This document shows, piece by piece, positions 26,059-35,250 of a stretch of 64,000 bases of DNA. Each line of letters starts with the position of its first letter. Position 1 is the first letter of the stretch. This stretch comes from Sanguibacter sp. HDW7. GTDB lineage: Bacteria > Actinomycetota > Actinomycetes > Actinomycetales > Cellulomonadaceae. The notes under the pieces are model-generated. The model did no database searches. It was not told where the DNA came from and saw nothing but the letters and a program-made list of their open reading frames with translations. A program made the position numbers and the translations under genes. The stretch spans positions 496,001 to 560,000 of the forward strand of contig NZ_CP049862.1 of NCBI RefSeq assembly GCF_011300875.1, in the 5' to 3' direction.

Positions 26059-26099
26059 ACTCTCAGAAAACTCCCAGGGCCGTCGACGGATCTGCTCAG
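26059..26099 (+). promoter_or_regulatory. Direct-repeat response-regulator-type site before htrA
   Basis: ACTCTCAG (26059-26066), ACTCCCAG (26070-26077) and CTGCTCAG (26092-26099) are spaced 11 and 22 bases apart, that is on one helical face. Such phased direct repeats are typical of OmpR-type response regulators. In mycobacteria the pepD/htrA-type gene is controlled by MprA through direct repeats; this analogy is inference. Confidence 0.5.
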
Positions 26100-26138
26100 G
26101 CTCGGCTGGTCGACTGTGGGTGTCGAAGGAGGTCCACC

Positions 26139-27893
26139 ATGGACGAGAACACCACACAGCCGATCCCCACAGCCGGTGACGAGCCGACCCACGAGGGTCA
26201 CGCCGGGACCACCGACGCCCAGCCGACGGCCCCGCTGCCGAGCGCCTTCGCGGCGCCCGACGGCTCCACGCCGCGGCCCGTGCCGCCGGCCCCGCAGCCC
26301 GACCCCGGCCAGCAGCCCCACGCGCCCTACGCTTCAGCGCCCCAGGCCGCCGCACCGCAGGTCCCCGCGCCTCAGGCCCCGTACGGGTCGCAGCCCACGC
26401 CCGCTCCTCAGGGTGTCCCGTACCCGCCCCAGGGTGCGCACGGCGCTCCGACGGGTGCCCCGTACGCCACGGCGAGCGGTCCCTACGCCGCGCCTGCGGC
26501 CCACAACCCCTACGGCCAGCACCCCCAGGGCGCGTCGTTCGGCCCCGGAGCCATTCCCTCGCCGTCCGTGCCCCGCGCGCCCCGCAAGGCACGCACGTGG
26601 CCCGCCGTCGTCGCGACCGCCGCAGCCACGGCGCTCGTCGTCGGCGGTGGCTCCGCCTACGTCACGTCGCAGCTCGTCGACAGCCCCGCACAGAGTGCCG
26701 CCGTGTCCTCCTCGGTCCACGGCCTCGGCAAGGGCTCGACGATCAGCGTCGACTCGGTCGCCCCCGCGAGCTGGGAGGAGGTCGCCGCGCGGGTCGCCCC
26801 GTCGGTCGTCGCGATCGACGTGGTCTCCCAGGAAGGCGAGGCCCAGGGCTCGGGCGTCATCATCGACACGTCCGGCCACATCCTCACGAACAACCACGTC
26901 GTGTCCGGCGCGAAGAACGACACCGTCACGGTGACGCTGAGCGACGGCAGGCTCTTCGACGCGAAGATCGTCGGTGTCGACGCCTCGACGGACCTCGCGA
27001 TCGTCAAGCTCGTCACCCCTCCGAGCGACCTCACGGCCGCGACGCTCGCCGACTCGGACGACGTCGTCGTCGGCAACGCCGTCATGGCGGTGGGCAACCC
27101 GCTCGGGCTCGCCAACACGGTGACGACCGGCATCGTCTCGGCCGTCGACCGGCCCGTCTCGACGTCGGACGGCACGCAGGCGTCGGCCGCGGTGACGAAC
27201 GCGATCCAGATCGACGCGGCCATCAACCCCGGCAACTCGGGCGGCCCGCTCTTCAACGCTCAGGGCGAGGTCATCGGCATCACGTCGTCGATCGCGACGC
27301 TCTCGAGCGGCTCGGGTCAGTCCGGCTCGATCGGCCTGGGCTTCGCGATCCCGTCGAACCTCGCGCGCTCGGTCGGTGACCAGCTCATCGCGAAGGGTGT
27401 GGCTCAGCACGCGTTCCTCGGTGTCTCGCTCAGCGACGGCACGGCCACGGCCGACGGTTCGACGCGGCGCGGCGCTCAGGTCGTCGACGTGACGGCCGGG
27501 TCGGCGGCGGCGACGGGCGGCGTGCTCAAGGGCGACGTCATCGTCGCGATCGACGGCAAGGCTGTGAGCGGCGCCGAGTACCTCACGGCGGCCGTCCGGG
27601 AGCGGGTCGGTGGGGACCGCGCGGTCCTCACGGTCGTGCGCGACGGCGCGGCGAAGGACCTCACGGTGACGCTCACCGCGAAGACCGACGCCGCGGCGAC
27701 GCCCGACAGCGGGTCGGGCAGCGGCGACGGGTCCGGCAGCGGGTCGGGCAGCGGCGACGGGTCCGGCAGCGGCAACGGCGACAACACCCCTGGTCAGGGG
27801 CGTCCGGGCCGGTCGAACGAAGGGTCGGAGGACTCCTTCCCGGGGGGTATGACCCAGGACGAGTTCTTCCAGTGGCTCCAGGAGAACCTCTGA
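26139..27893 (+). CDS. HtrA/DegP-type membrane-anchored serine protease with PDZ domain
   Basis: 584 residues. ATG 26139 follows a near-perfect AAGGAGG. The first about 145 residues are a Pro/Ala/Gln-rich cytoplasmic region, then a membrane anchor (about 150-172, TWPAVVATAAATALVVGGGSAYV). The trypsin-like domain has the complete triad His253 (LTNNHVV), Asp285 (STDLAIV) and Ser367 (NPGNSGGPL). One PDZ domain follows (about 420-515: AFLGVSLSDG to GDRAVLTVVRDGAAKDLTV). A Gly/Ser/Asp repeat linker leads to a conserved-looking end, EFFQWLQENL. It degrades or refolds damaged proteins outside the membrane, like mycobacterial PepD. A phased direct repeat upstream suggests two-component control. Confidence 0.93.
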   Translation: MDENTTQPIPTAGDEPTHEGHAGTTDAQPTAPLPSAFAAPDGSTPRPVPPAPQPDPGQQPHAPYASAPQAAAPQVPAPQAPYGSQPTPAPQGVPYPPQGAHGAPTGAPYATASGPYAAPAAHNPYGQHPQGASFGPGAIPSPSVPRAPRKARTWPAVVATAAATALVVGGGSAYVTSQLVDSPAQSAAVSSSVHGLGKGSTISVDSVAPASWEEVAARVAPSVVAIDVVSQEGEAQGSGVIIDTSGHILTNNHVVSGAKNDTVTVTLSDGRLFDAKIVGVDASTDLAIVKLVTPPSDLTAATLADSDDVVVGNAVMAVGNPLGLANTVTTGIVSAVDRPVSTSDGTQASAAVTNAIQIDAAINPGNSGGPLFNAQGEVIGITSSIATLSSGSGQSGSIGLGFAIPSNLARSVGDQLIAKGVAQHAFLGVSLSDGTATADGSTRRGAQVVDVTAGSAAATGGVLKGDVIVAIDGKAVSGAEYLTAAVRERVGGDRAVLTVVRDGAAKDLTVTLTAKTDAAATPDSGSGSGDGSGSGSGSGDGSGSGNGDNTPGQGRPGRSNEGSEDSFPGGMTQDEFFQWLQENL

Positions 27894-27949
27894 TCTAGAT
27901 TAGGTACTGGTCGCGGTCCCGCTCCCCTGTCGGGCGCCGTGGCCCCCGC

Positions 27950-27976
27950 CCGACGGTGCATCCCTGACACCGTCGG
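27950..27976. terminator. Small hairpin with TCCCTGA loop
   Basis: 9-bp stem (27950-27958 with 27968-27976) and 9-base loop CATCCCTGA, 57 bases after the htrA stop. It resembles the next hairpin, whose loop is ATTCCCTGA. Confidence 0.5.
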
Positions 27977-28014
27977 AGCCGCGGCGAGTCGGTCCCCCTG
28001 CCGATGGCGCCGCC

Positions 28015-28051
28015 GGAGGGCCGAGGCGATTCCCTGACGCCTCGGCCCTCC
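28015..28051. terminator. Hairpin terminator downstream of htrA
   Basis: Perfect 14-bp stem (28015-28028 with 28038-28051) with loop ATTCCCTGA. After it, short direct repeats containing TTCCCCCGTCAT occur at about 28070-28105. Confidence 0.65.
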
Positions 28052-28125
28052 CTTCATGTCTGTGCAGGGTTCCCCCGTCATATGGGGAGGATTCCCCCGT
28101 CATGTCCGTGCGGGGTTCCCCCTCC

Positions 28126-28178
28126 CGACGGATTGACGCTGCACCCCCGTTCGATGGGGGTGCAGCGTCAATCCGTCG
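28126..28178. repeat. Intergenic hairpin, GGATTGACG type, copy 2
   Basis: Perfect 23-bp inverted repeat (28126-28148 with 28156-28178). The outer arm CGACGGATTGACG matches the hairpin at 11829. The loop is GTTCGAT, giving the shared core CCGTTCGATGG. Confidence 0.85.
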
Positions 28179-28238
28179 AGGAGCCCTTGATGGGCAGGAT
28201 CACGGCTGCGGGCAGGAGCCCCGCGATGGCCGGTGCCC

Positions 28239-28306
28239 GCGGCCTGCCGGTGCCCGCGAGGGGCCGGTGCTCGCGGCCTGCCGGTGCCCGCGAGGGGCCG
28301 GTGCTC
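28239..28306 (+). repeat. Two perfect tandem copies of a 34-base unit
   Basis: A GC-rich 34-base unit (28239-28272) is repeated exactly at 28273-28306. No credible reading frame covers it. It sits in the roughly 600-base non-coding gap 27894-28491 between htrA and menF. Confidence 0.7.
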
Positions 28307-28309
28307 GCG

Positions 28310-28356
28310 GCTCGTTGCGCCCCGGGACCTCTGAGAGGTGCGTCAGCGCAACGAGC
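28310..28356. repeat. Intergenic hairpin, ACCTCTGAG-loop type, copy 1
   Basis: Outer 11-bp inverted repeat GCTCGTTGCGC / GCGCAACGAGC (28310-28320 with 28346-28356) with an inner ACCT-CTGAG-AGGT hairpin (28327-28339). Confidence 0.6.
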
Positions 28357-28383
28357 TCGGCGCGGCCAGGGACGCGTCGCGAT

Positions 28384-28428
28384 CTGGTTGCGCACCGGAA
28401 CCTCTGAGGGGTGCGTCCACACAACCAG
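28384..28428. repeat. Intergenic hairpin, ACCTCTGAG-loop type, copy 2
   Basis: Outer 7-bp inverted repeat CTGGTTG / CAACCAG (28384-28390 with 28422-28428), inner segment ACCTCTGAGGGGTGCGTC nearly the same as in copy 1. Different arms with the same centre again suggests a repeat family. Confidence 0.55.
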
Positions 28429-28491
28429 CCGAGGGCGGAGGCGCGGATGATCCGCGGCGAGAGGCCGGAGCAGCCCGAAGGGCGTGCCCGC

Positions 28492-29808
28492 TCAGTCGCC
28501 CAGGGCGTAGCGCATGGGCTCGAGCTTGGCCTCGGTCTCGGCGAGCTCGTCGGCCGGGACGGAGGCCGCGACGATCCCGCACCCGGCGAAGAGCCGCAGC
28601 TCGCGCGGGTCCTCGGGGTCGAGCTCCGCGGAGCGCAGGCCGATGCCCCACTCGCCGTCGCCGTCGGCGCCGAGCCAGCCGACGGCTCCCGCGTAGCGGG
28701 CGCGGTCGAGGTGCTCGATCTCGCGGATGAGCTCGCGCGCGACGGACGTGGGCGTGCCGCACACGGCGGCGGTCGGCGCGAGGGCGTCGGCGAGCGCGAG
28801 GCTCGTCGCGCCGGGTGCGGCGAGAACTCCCGTGACGTCGGTCGCGAGGTGGAGGACGTTGGGCAGGTGGAGGACGAACGGCGTCTCGGGGACGTTCGTC
28901 GACGTGCAGAACGGGGTGAGGGCCTGCGCGACGGAGCTCACGGCGTACTCGTGCTCCTCGAGGTCCTTCGAGGAGTGCGAGAGGTGCGCGGCGCGGGCGA
29001 GGTCGGCGTCGTCGTCGCCCGTGCGGCGGACGGTTCCGGCGAGGACGCGGGAGATGACGAGGCCCTTCTCGGAGCGCACGAGGAGCTCGGGCGTCGCGCC
29101 GACGAGCCCGTCGACGGAGAAGGTCCAGCAGCCCGAGAACCTGTCGGCGAGCCGTCCGAGCAGGTAGCGGGGGTCGACGGGGTGCGTCGTGCGGGCGCGG
29201 ACGTCGCGCGCGAGGACGACCTTGTCGACGGCGCCGTCGCGGATGCGGCTGACGGCGTCGGCGACGACGTCGAGCCACGCGTCGGGCGTGAGCGCGCCGT
29301 CGGCGTACGTCACGGGGCCGGGCGAGGTCACGGGGGCGGCGCCGACGCGGAGCAGCTCGGCGACGGTCGGCTGGGGTGCGGGGGAGGTGGTCTCCTCGGC
29401 GAGGGTCGTCACCCAGGCGAGGGGGCCGCGGCGGCCGACGACGACGCGTGGCACGACGAGCGCGCCGCCCGCGGGGGAGGCTGGGTCGAACGAGAACGAG
29501 CCGAACGCGACGGGGCCGGTGCCGGGGGTGCGGACGTCGTCGTGGACGGTCATGGTGCGCAGCAGCCGCGTCCATGCCTGCTCGGCGTGGGCGAACTGGC
29601 CCTCGCCGCCGACCTCGACGCGCGCGAGCTCGCCCCAGGCGACGATGCCGTCGCCGCGCCGCACCCAGGAGAGCGGGGAGTCGGCGGGCAGGAGGTCGAG
29701 GAGGGCGCCCGGGTCGGTGGCCGCGTCGGGCAGGTCGAGCGCGGTGGTCCGCACGACGACGCGTCCCGCGGGGACGTGGTCCGCGGGCGTGGGCTGGTTG
29801 GCGTTCAT
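28492..29808 (-). CDS. menF: Isochorismate synthase
   Basis: 438 residues, chorismate-binding family. The C-terminal catalytic domain has DKVVLARDVRART (general-base Lys), GCWTFSVDGLVGATPELLVR, LAGTVRRT, SKDLEEHEY, LHLATDVTG, PTAAVCGTP, YAGAVGWLGADGDGEWGIGLR and FAGCGIVAAS, the signature set of isochorismate, salicylate and anthranilate synthases. The location among men genes supports conversion of chorismate to isochorismate for MenD. ATG 29806-29808 has TACCCT 8 bases upstream. It is divergent from menG. Confidence 0.92.
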   Translation of the reverse strand: MNANQPTPADHVPAGRVVVRTTALDLPDAATDPGALLDLLPADSPLSWVRRGDGIVAWGELARVEVGGEGQFAHAEQAWTRLLRTMTVHDDVRTPGTGPVAFGSFSFDPASPAGGALVVPRVVVGRRGPLAWVTTLAEETTSPAPQPTVAELLRVGAAPVTSPGPVTYADGALTPDAWLDVVADAVSRIRDGAVDKVVLARDVRARTTHPVDPRYLLGRLADRFSGCWTFSVDGLVGATPELLVRSEKGLVISRVLAGTVRRTGDDDADLARAAHLSHSSKDLEEHEYAVSSVAQALTPFCTSTNVPETPFVLHLPNVLHLATDVTGVLAAPGATSLALADALAPTAAVCGTPTSVARELIREIEHLDRARYAGAVGWLGADGDGEWGIGLRSAELDPEDPRELRLFAGCGIVAASVPADELAETEAKLEPMRYALGD

Positions 29809-29816
29809 CGCCGTCC

Positions 29817-29860
29817 AGGGTACGTCTCCGGCAGGACCAGTCCCGCACCGTCGTTAGGCT
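29817..29860. promoter_or_regulatory. Divergent -10 elements of menF and menG
   Basis: TACCCT (minus strand, 29817-29822) lies 8 bases before menF. TAGGCT (plus strand, 29855-29860) lies 6 bases before menG, with CAGGAC 17 bases further up. Both genes lack a ribosome site in the remaining space, so both look leaderless. Confidence 0.6.
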
Positions 29861-29866
29861 GGGGGC

Positions 29867-30568
29867 ATGTCGCGCGCAAGCCTGGAGAAGAAGCCCCGTG
29901 AGGTCGCCTCGATGTTCGACGGCATCGCCCGTCGCTACGACCTCACGAACGACGTCATCTCGCTCGGTCAGGACCGCCGCTGGCGGCGCCTGACGATCGA
30001 TGCGGTCGGTGCGGCTCCGGGTGAGAAGGTGCTCGACCTGGCGGCCGGCACGGGCACGTCGTCGGAGCCGTTCGCGGACGAGGGCGTGCGGGTCGTGCCG
30101 TGCGACTTCTCGATCGGCATGCTGCAGGTCGGCAAGGCGCGTCGTCCGGACCTCTCGTTCACGGCGGGCGACGCGACGCGGCTGCCGTTCGCGGACGCGT
30201 CGTTCGACGCGGTGACGATCTCGTTCGGGCTGCGCAACGTCGTCGACACGGTGGGTGCGCTGAGCGAGATGCTGCGGGTGACGCGTCCGGGCGGGCGGAT
30301 CGTCGTGTGCGAGTTCTCCTCGCCGACGTGGGCGCCGTTCCGGACGGTGTACCAGGAGTACCTCATGAAGGCGCTGCCGAAGGTCGCGGGCGTCGTGACG
30401 AAGGACGCCGGCTCGTACGAGTACCTCGCGGAGTCGATCTCGTCGTGGCCCGACCAGGTGGCGCTCGCGCACCTCATGCAGGAGGCCGGGTGGCGCAAGG
30501 TTGCCTACCGCAACGTCTCCGGCGGGATCGTCGCTCTGCACCGGGCGACGCGGCCCGAGGCCGTCTGA
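29867..30568 (+). CDS. menG: Demethylmenaquinone methyltransferase
   Basis: 233 residues, the UbiE/MenG family. Signatures: [25 protein letters not shown] at the N-terminus, the SAM-binding motif [12 protein letters not shown], then [27 protein letters not shown] and VCEFSSPTW. It methylates demethylmenaquinone in the last head-group step. It is probably leaderless (TAGGCT 6 bases before the ATG). A weak 5-bp hairpin follows the stop. Confidence 0.95.
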   Translation: MSRASLEKKPREVASMFDGIARRYDLTNDVISLGQDRRWRRLTIDAVGAAPGEKVLDLAAGTGTSSEPFADEGVRVVPCDFSIGMLQVGKARRPDLSFTAGDATRLPFADASFDAVTISFGLRNVVDTVGALSEMLRVTRPGGRIVVCEFSSPTWAPFRTVYQEYLMKALPKVAGVVTKDAGSYEYLAESISSWPDQVALAHLMQEAGWRKVAYRNVSGGIVALHRATRPEAV

Positions 30569-30587
30569 CCAGGACGTCCGTCTTCTC

Positions 30588-30601
30588 CCGGCCTTCGCCG
30601 G
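30588..30601 (+). terminator. Short hairpin after menG
   Basis: CCGGC-CTTC-GCCGG, a 5-bp stem with a 4-base loop, 20 bases after the menG stop. Weak on its own. Confidence 0.35.
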
Positions 30602-30633
30602 TGGCGTAGGCCCTAGGTCCCGGTGTTTGCTGA

Positions 30634-30652
30634 CGAGGTGAGGCTTACCTTG
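30634..30652. promoter_or_regulatory. DtxR/IdeR-like iron box
   Basis: The core AGGTGAGGCTTACCT (30636-30650) matches 13 of the central 15 positions of the DtxR/IdeR consensus TTAGGTTAGSCTAACCTAA; the outer two bases on each side do not match. It is itself nearly palindromic. It lies about 45 bases before the Rex-like site and upstream of a TAGAGT -10 candidate (30677-30682). Confidence 0.4.
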
Positions 30653-30693
30653 GCAGACATCGGCCACAGGTGAGACTAGAGTGGCGAGGGCGC

Positions 30694-30711
30694 TTGTGCC
30701 TTCGTGCACAA
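30694..30711. promoter_or_regulatory. Rex-type redox operator before menJ-nuo
   Basis: TTGTGCCTTCGTGCACAA is an 18-bp site with arms TTGTG and CACAA exactly 8 bases apart, as in the Rex consensus TTGTGAANNNNTTCACAA. The palindrome extends to CTTGTGC / GCACAAG. It lies just after a TAGAGT -10 candidate, where a bound repressor would block transcription. Rex releases DNA when NADH is high and is known in Streptomyces to control nuo and cyd genes. Confidence 0.7.
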
Positions 30712-30765
30712 GGTCTGCGCACACCGGGCAGCACCCCTCCCGACAAGCATCACAAGGATTCAGCG

Positions 30766-32061
30766 ATGGCGACGAACCACCCCGACGACGCGGACGTCGT
30801 CGTCGTCGGTGCAGGCCCTGCGGGGGCCACCGCCGCGCACTACCTGGCCTCCGTCGGCCTGGACGTCGTCGTCCTCGACAAGGCCCGCTTCCCGCGCGAC
30901 AAGATCTGCGGCGACGGCCTCACACCGCGCGCGGTCGCGGAGCTCGTGCGCGCGGGCGTGAGCATCGACGAGTCCGACGGCTGGATCCGCAACATCGGCC
31001 TGCGCGTCGTCGGCGGCGGCCACCGCATCGAGATCCCGTGGCCCGAGCTCTCGTCCTACCCGTCGTACGGCCTCGCGCGCTCGCGCATGTCGTTCGACCA
31101 CCTGCTCGTCGAGCACGCACGGAAGTCGGGCGCGACGGTCCTCGAGGGCATGAACGTCACCGAGCCCGTCCTCGACGAGCGCACGGGTCGCGTCGTCGGC
31201 GTCCGCGCGCGCGTCCTCGACGCGGACGGTCGTCGTACGGGTGAGGAGCGCACGTTCCGGGCGCCCGTCGTCATGGCGGCCGACGGTGTCTCGTCGCGCC
31301 TCGCGACGGCGGTCGGCATCGAGAAGCGCAACGACCGCCCCATGGGTGTCGCGGTCCGCACGTACTTCGAGTCCCCGCGCCACGACGACGCCTGGATGGA
31401 GTCGCACCTCGAGCTGTGGGACGGCAAGCCGGGGGAGTCGAACCTCATGCCCGGCTACGGCTGGATCTTCGCGCTCGGCGACGGCACGGTCAACGTGGGC
31501 CTCGGCTCGGTGTCCTCGAGCGCCGCCGCCACGAAGGTCGACTACAAGGACCTCTTCCAGCGGTGGATCGCCAACGTCCCCGAGGAGTGGGGCATCTCGG
31601 AGGAGACGCAGCGCGGCCCGGTCCGCGGCGCGGCCCTCCCCATGGCGTTCAACCGCTCGCCGCTCTACGACCGCGGCCTCATGCTCCTCGGCGACGCCGG
31701 CGGCATGGTCTCTCCGTTCAACGGCGAGGGCATCGCGTACGCGATGCAGGCGGCGCGCGTCGCGTCGGACACCGTGGCCCAGGCACTCACGCGCCCGACG
31801 GACTCCGCGCGCGAGCGTGCGCTGCACCGCTACGCGCAGGTCATGAGGGACGACATCGGCGGCTACTACCGTCTCGGCACGTACTTCGTGAAGCTCATCG
31901 AGAACCCGCACATCATGCACCTGTGCACCAGGTACGGGCTGCCGCGGCCGCTGCTCATGAAGTTCGTCATGAAGCTCCTCTCCGACGGCTACGAATCGCG
32001 TGGAGGGGACCTCATGGACCGCGTCATCGCAGGACTCACCCGGGTGGTGCCGTCCGCATGA
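30766..32061 (+). CDS. menJ: Geranylgeranyl reductase family flavoprotein, probable menaquinone reductase MenJ
   Basis: 431 residues, ATG 30766 after AAGGA. The FAD-binding Rossmann motif VVVVGAGPAGATAAHYLASVGLDV (about residues 9-32) is followed by KARFPRDKICGDGLTPRAV, then VMAADGVSSRLA and LMLLGDAGGMVSPFNGEGIAYAMQAAR, the signatures of geranylgeranyl reductases. The place next to menG and before a polyprenyl synthase matches mycobacterial MenJ (Rv0561c type), which saturates one isoprene unit of menaquinone. This specific assignment rests on context. It is first in line before nuoA and shares the Rex-like control region. Confidence 0.8.
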   Translation: MATNHPDDADVVVVGAGPAGATAAHYLASVGLDVVVLDKARFPRDKICGDGLTPRAVAELVRAGVSIDESDGWIRNIGLRVVGGGHRIEIPWPELSSYPSYGLARSRMSFDHLLVEHARKSGATVLEGMNVTEPVLDERTGRVVGVRARVLDADGRRTGEERTFRAPVVMAADGVSSRLATAVGIEKRNDRPMGVAVRTYFESPRHDDAWMESHLELWDGKPGESNLMPGYGWIFALGDGTVNVGLGSVSSSAAATKVDYKDLFQRWIANVPEEWGISEETQRGPVRGAALPMAFNRSPLYDRGLMLLGDAGGMVSPFNGEGIAYAMQAARVASDTVAQALTRPTDSARERALHRYAQVMRDDIGGYYRLGTYFVKLIENPHIMHLCTRYGLPRPLLMKFVMKLLSDGYESRGGDLMDRVIAGLTRVVPSA

Positions 32062-32237
32062 CCCGCCTCGCAGCGACGACGACGTCCCTGGCGGCCGCAG
32101 CCCGCGGCTCGCACCCTGCCTCCGGCATGCCCGCAGGCTCCCTCCACGCCCGGCCCGCACACCTCCGTGCGGCGTCGACGACCGATCACGGACCGACGGT
32201 CCGCACCGACCTCCCGACAAGGAGAGCGACGCGATGA
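32058..32237 (+). CDS. Possible 59-residue peptide between menJ and nuoA
   Basis: ATG 32058 overlaps the menJ stop (ATGA), and its own TGA (32235-32237) overlaps the nuoA ATG (ATGA). The peptide is rich in Ala, Thr, Arg and His with no known domain. Exact 4-base overlaps at both ends fill the only gap over 30 bases between menJ and nuoL, suggesting a coupling ORF. In such GC-rich DNA this could be chance. Confidence 0.3.
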   Translation: MTRLAATTTSLAAAARGSHPASGMPAGSLHARPAHLRAASTTDHGPTVRTDLPTRRATR

Positions 32238-32596
32238 GCAACCCCTACGTGCCCCTGCTGTTCCTCATGGGGGTCGCCGCCGTGCTCGCCCTCGGGGGCG
32301 TCGGCGCCAGCGCGATCATCGGGCCCAAGCGTTACAACAAGGCCAAGCTCGAGGCGTACGAGTGCGGCATCGAGCCCACGCCGCACGCCATCGGCGGCGG
32401 CCGGTTCCCCATCAAGTACTACCTCGTCGCGATGACGTTCATCATCTTCGACATCGAGGTCGTGTTCCTCTACCCCTGGGCGGTCGAGTTCCGCACCCTC
32501 GCGGTGTTCGGGCTCGTCGCCATCCTCGCGTTCATCGCCATGATCACGGTGCCGTTCATCTATGAGTGGCGCCGCGGCGGGTTCGAGTGGGACTGA
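32234..32596 (+). CDS. nuoA: NADH-quinone oxidoreductase subunit A
   Basis: 120 residues with three membrane helices (about 6-30, 60-82 and 88-108). The family signature [47 protein letters not shown] is clear. It is a small membrane subunit at the junction of the peripheral and membrane arms of complex I, near the quinone site. ATG 32234 follows AAGGAG. It begins the 14-gene nuo operon. Confidence 0.96.
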   Translation: MSNPYVPLLFLMGVAAVLALGGVGASAIIGPKRYNKAKLEAYECGIEPTPHAIGGGRFPIKYYLVAMTFIIFDIEVVFLYPWAVEFRTLAVFGLVAILAFIAMITVPFIYEWRRGGFEWD

Positions 32597-32624
32597 CCGG
32601 GCTGACGCGGAAGAAGGACTGCAG

Positions 32625-33176
32625 ATGAGCAACGAGACCGCCCCCTCGGGCTTCCTCCTCACGACCGTCGAGGACTTTGCGGGCTGGGCCCGCAAGTCGT
32701 CGATCTGGCCGGTGACGTTCGGCCTCGCGTGCTGCGCGATCGAGATGATGGCTGCGGGTGCGTCCCGCTTCGACCTCGCTCGGTACGGCATGGAGGTCTT
32801 CCGTGCCTCGCCGCGCCAGGCCGACCTCATGATCGTCGCCGGCCGCGTCTCCCAGAAGATGGCTCCCATCGTCCGTCAGGTCTACGACCAGATGGCCGAG
32901 CCCAAGTGGGTCCTCTCCATGGGCGTGTGCGCGTCGTCCGGCGGCATGTTCAACAACTACGCGATCGTCCAGGGCGTCGACCACGTCGTGCCCGTCGACA
33001 TCTACCTGCCCGGCTGCCCGCCGCGTCCGGAGATGCTCATCAACGCGATCAACGAGCTGCAGCGGCAGATGCAGAAGGAGCCGCTGCTCACGCACCGTCG
33101 TGAGGTCGTCAAGGCCGTCGAGGCGGCGGCGCTCGAGGCGACGCCGACGCACCAGATGAAGGGGCTCCTGCGATGA
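32625..33176 (+). CDS. nuoB: NADH-quinone oxidoreductase subunit B
   Basis: 183 residues. Cluster N2 ligands are visible: tandem Cys36-Cys37 ([10 protein letters not shown]), Cys102 (MGVCASSGG) and Cys131 (LPGCPPRP). It carries the terminal 4Fe-4S cluster that reduces menaquinone. ATG 32625 follows AAGGA, and the stop overlaps nuoC by 4 bases. Confidence 0.97.
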   Translation: MSNETAPSGFLLTTVEDFAGWARKSSIWPVTFGLACCAIEMMAAGASRFDLARYGMEVFRASPRQADLMIVAGRVSQKMAPIVRQVYDQMAEPKWVLSMGVCASSGGMFNNYAIVQGVDHVVPVDIYLPGCPPRPEMLINAINELQRQMQKEPLLTHRREVVKAVEAAALEATPTHQMKGLLR

Positions 33177-33897
33177 GCGACGAGATCACTCCCGTCGGCG
33201 GCGAGGTCGCCGCCGCGCCTGCGGGCGCGCTGCGCGGACCCGACGTCGTCGAGGTGCGCGCGGGCCTGTGGGGCATCCACGGCACGGGTGACACCTCGGG
33301 CTTCGGCGGTCTCGTCCGCCAGGTCGCGATGCCCGGCTCCTCCGCGCGTCCGTACGGCGGCTACTTCGACGAGGTCGTCGACGTGCTGCTCGAGGTCCTC
33401 GAGGAGACCGAGCCCGGTCTGGCCGCGAAGGCCGTCACGGGCGTCGTCGTCGACCGCGACGAGCTGACGGTCGAGGTCGCCCGCGAGCACCTCGTCGCCG
33501 TGTGCCGTGCGCTGCGCGACGACCAGGACCTGCGCTTCGAGCTGTCGCTCGGCGTCTCGGGCGTGCACTACCCCGAGTCGACCGGCCGCGAGCTGCGGGC
33601 CGTCTACCACCTCACGTCGGTGACGCACAGCCGCCGCGTGCGGCTCGAGGTCGCGGCTCCCGACGCCGACCCGAACATCCCGTCGACCGTCGCGATCTAC
33701 CCGACGAACGACTGGCACGAGCGCGAGACCTGGGACTTCTTCGGCATCGTCTTCGACGGACACCCGGCCCTCGCCCGCATCCAGATGCCTGACGACTGGC
33801 CCGGCCACCCGCAGCGCAAGGACTACCCGCTCGGCGGCATCCCCGTCGAGTACAAGGGCGCCACCATCCCCTCGCCGGACACGCGGAGGTCCTACTC

Positions 33898-33901
<4 letters not shown>
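33173..33901 (+). CDS. nuoC: NADH-quinone oxidoreductase subunit C
   Basis: 242 residues. The 30-kDa subunit signature is [40 protein letters not shown]. The N-terminal 60 residues ([17 protein letters not shown]) are an extension typical of actinobacterial NuoC. It is a peripheral-arm subunit that packs against NuoD. ATGA overlaps on both sides. Confidence 0.96.

Positions 33902-35246
<1,345 letters not shown>

Positions 35247-35250
<4 letters not shown>

Noticed and set aside
22447-26592. 1381-codon open frame on the minus strand across fruA, menC and menD
   Set aside because: It is the antisense shadow of high-GC genes. The peptide is Arg/Ser/Thr-rich with no domain, and the plus-strand genes have clear catalytic motifs.
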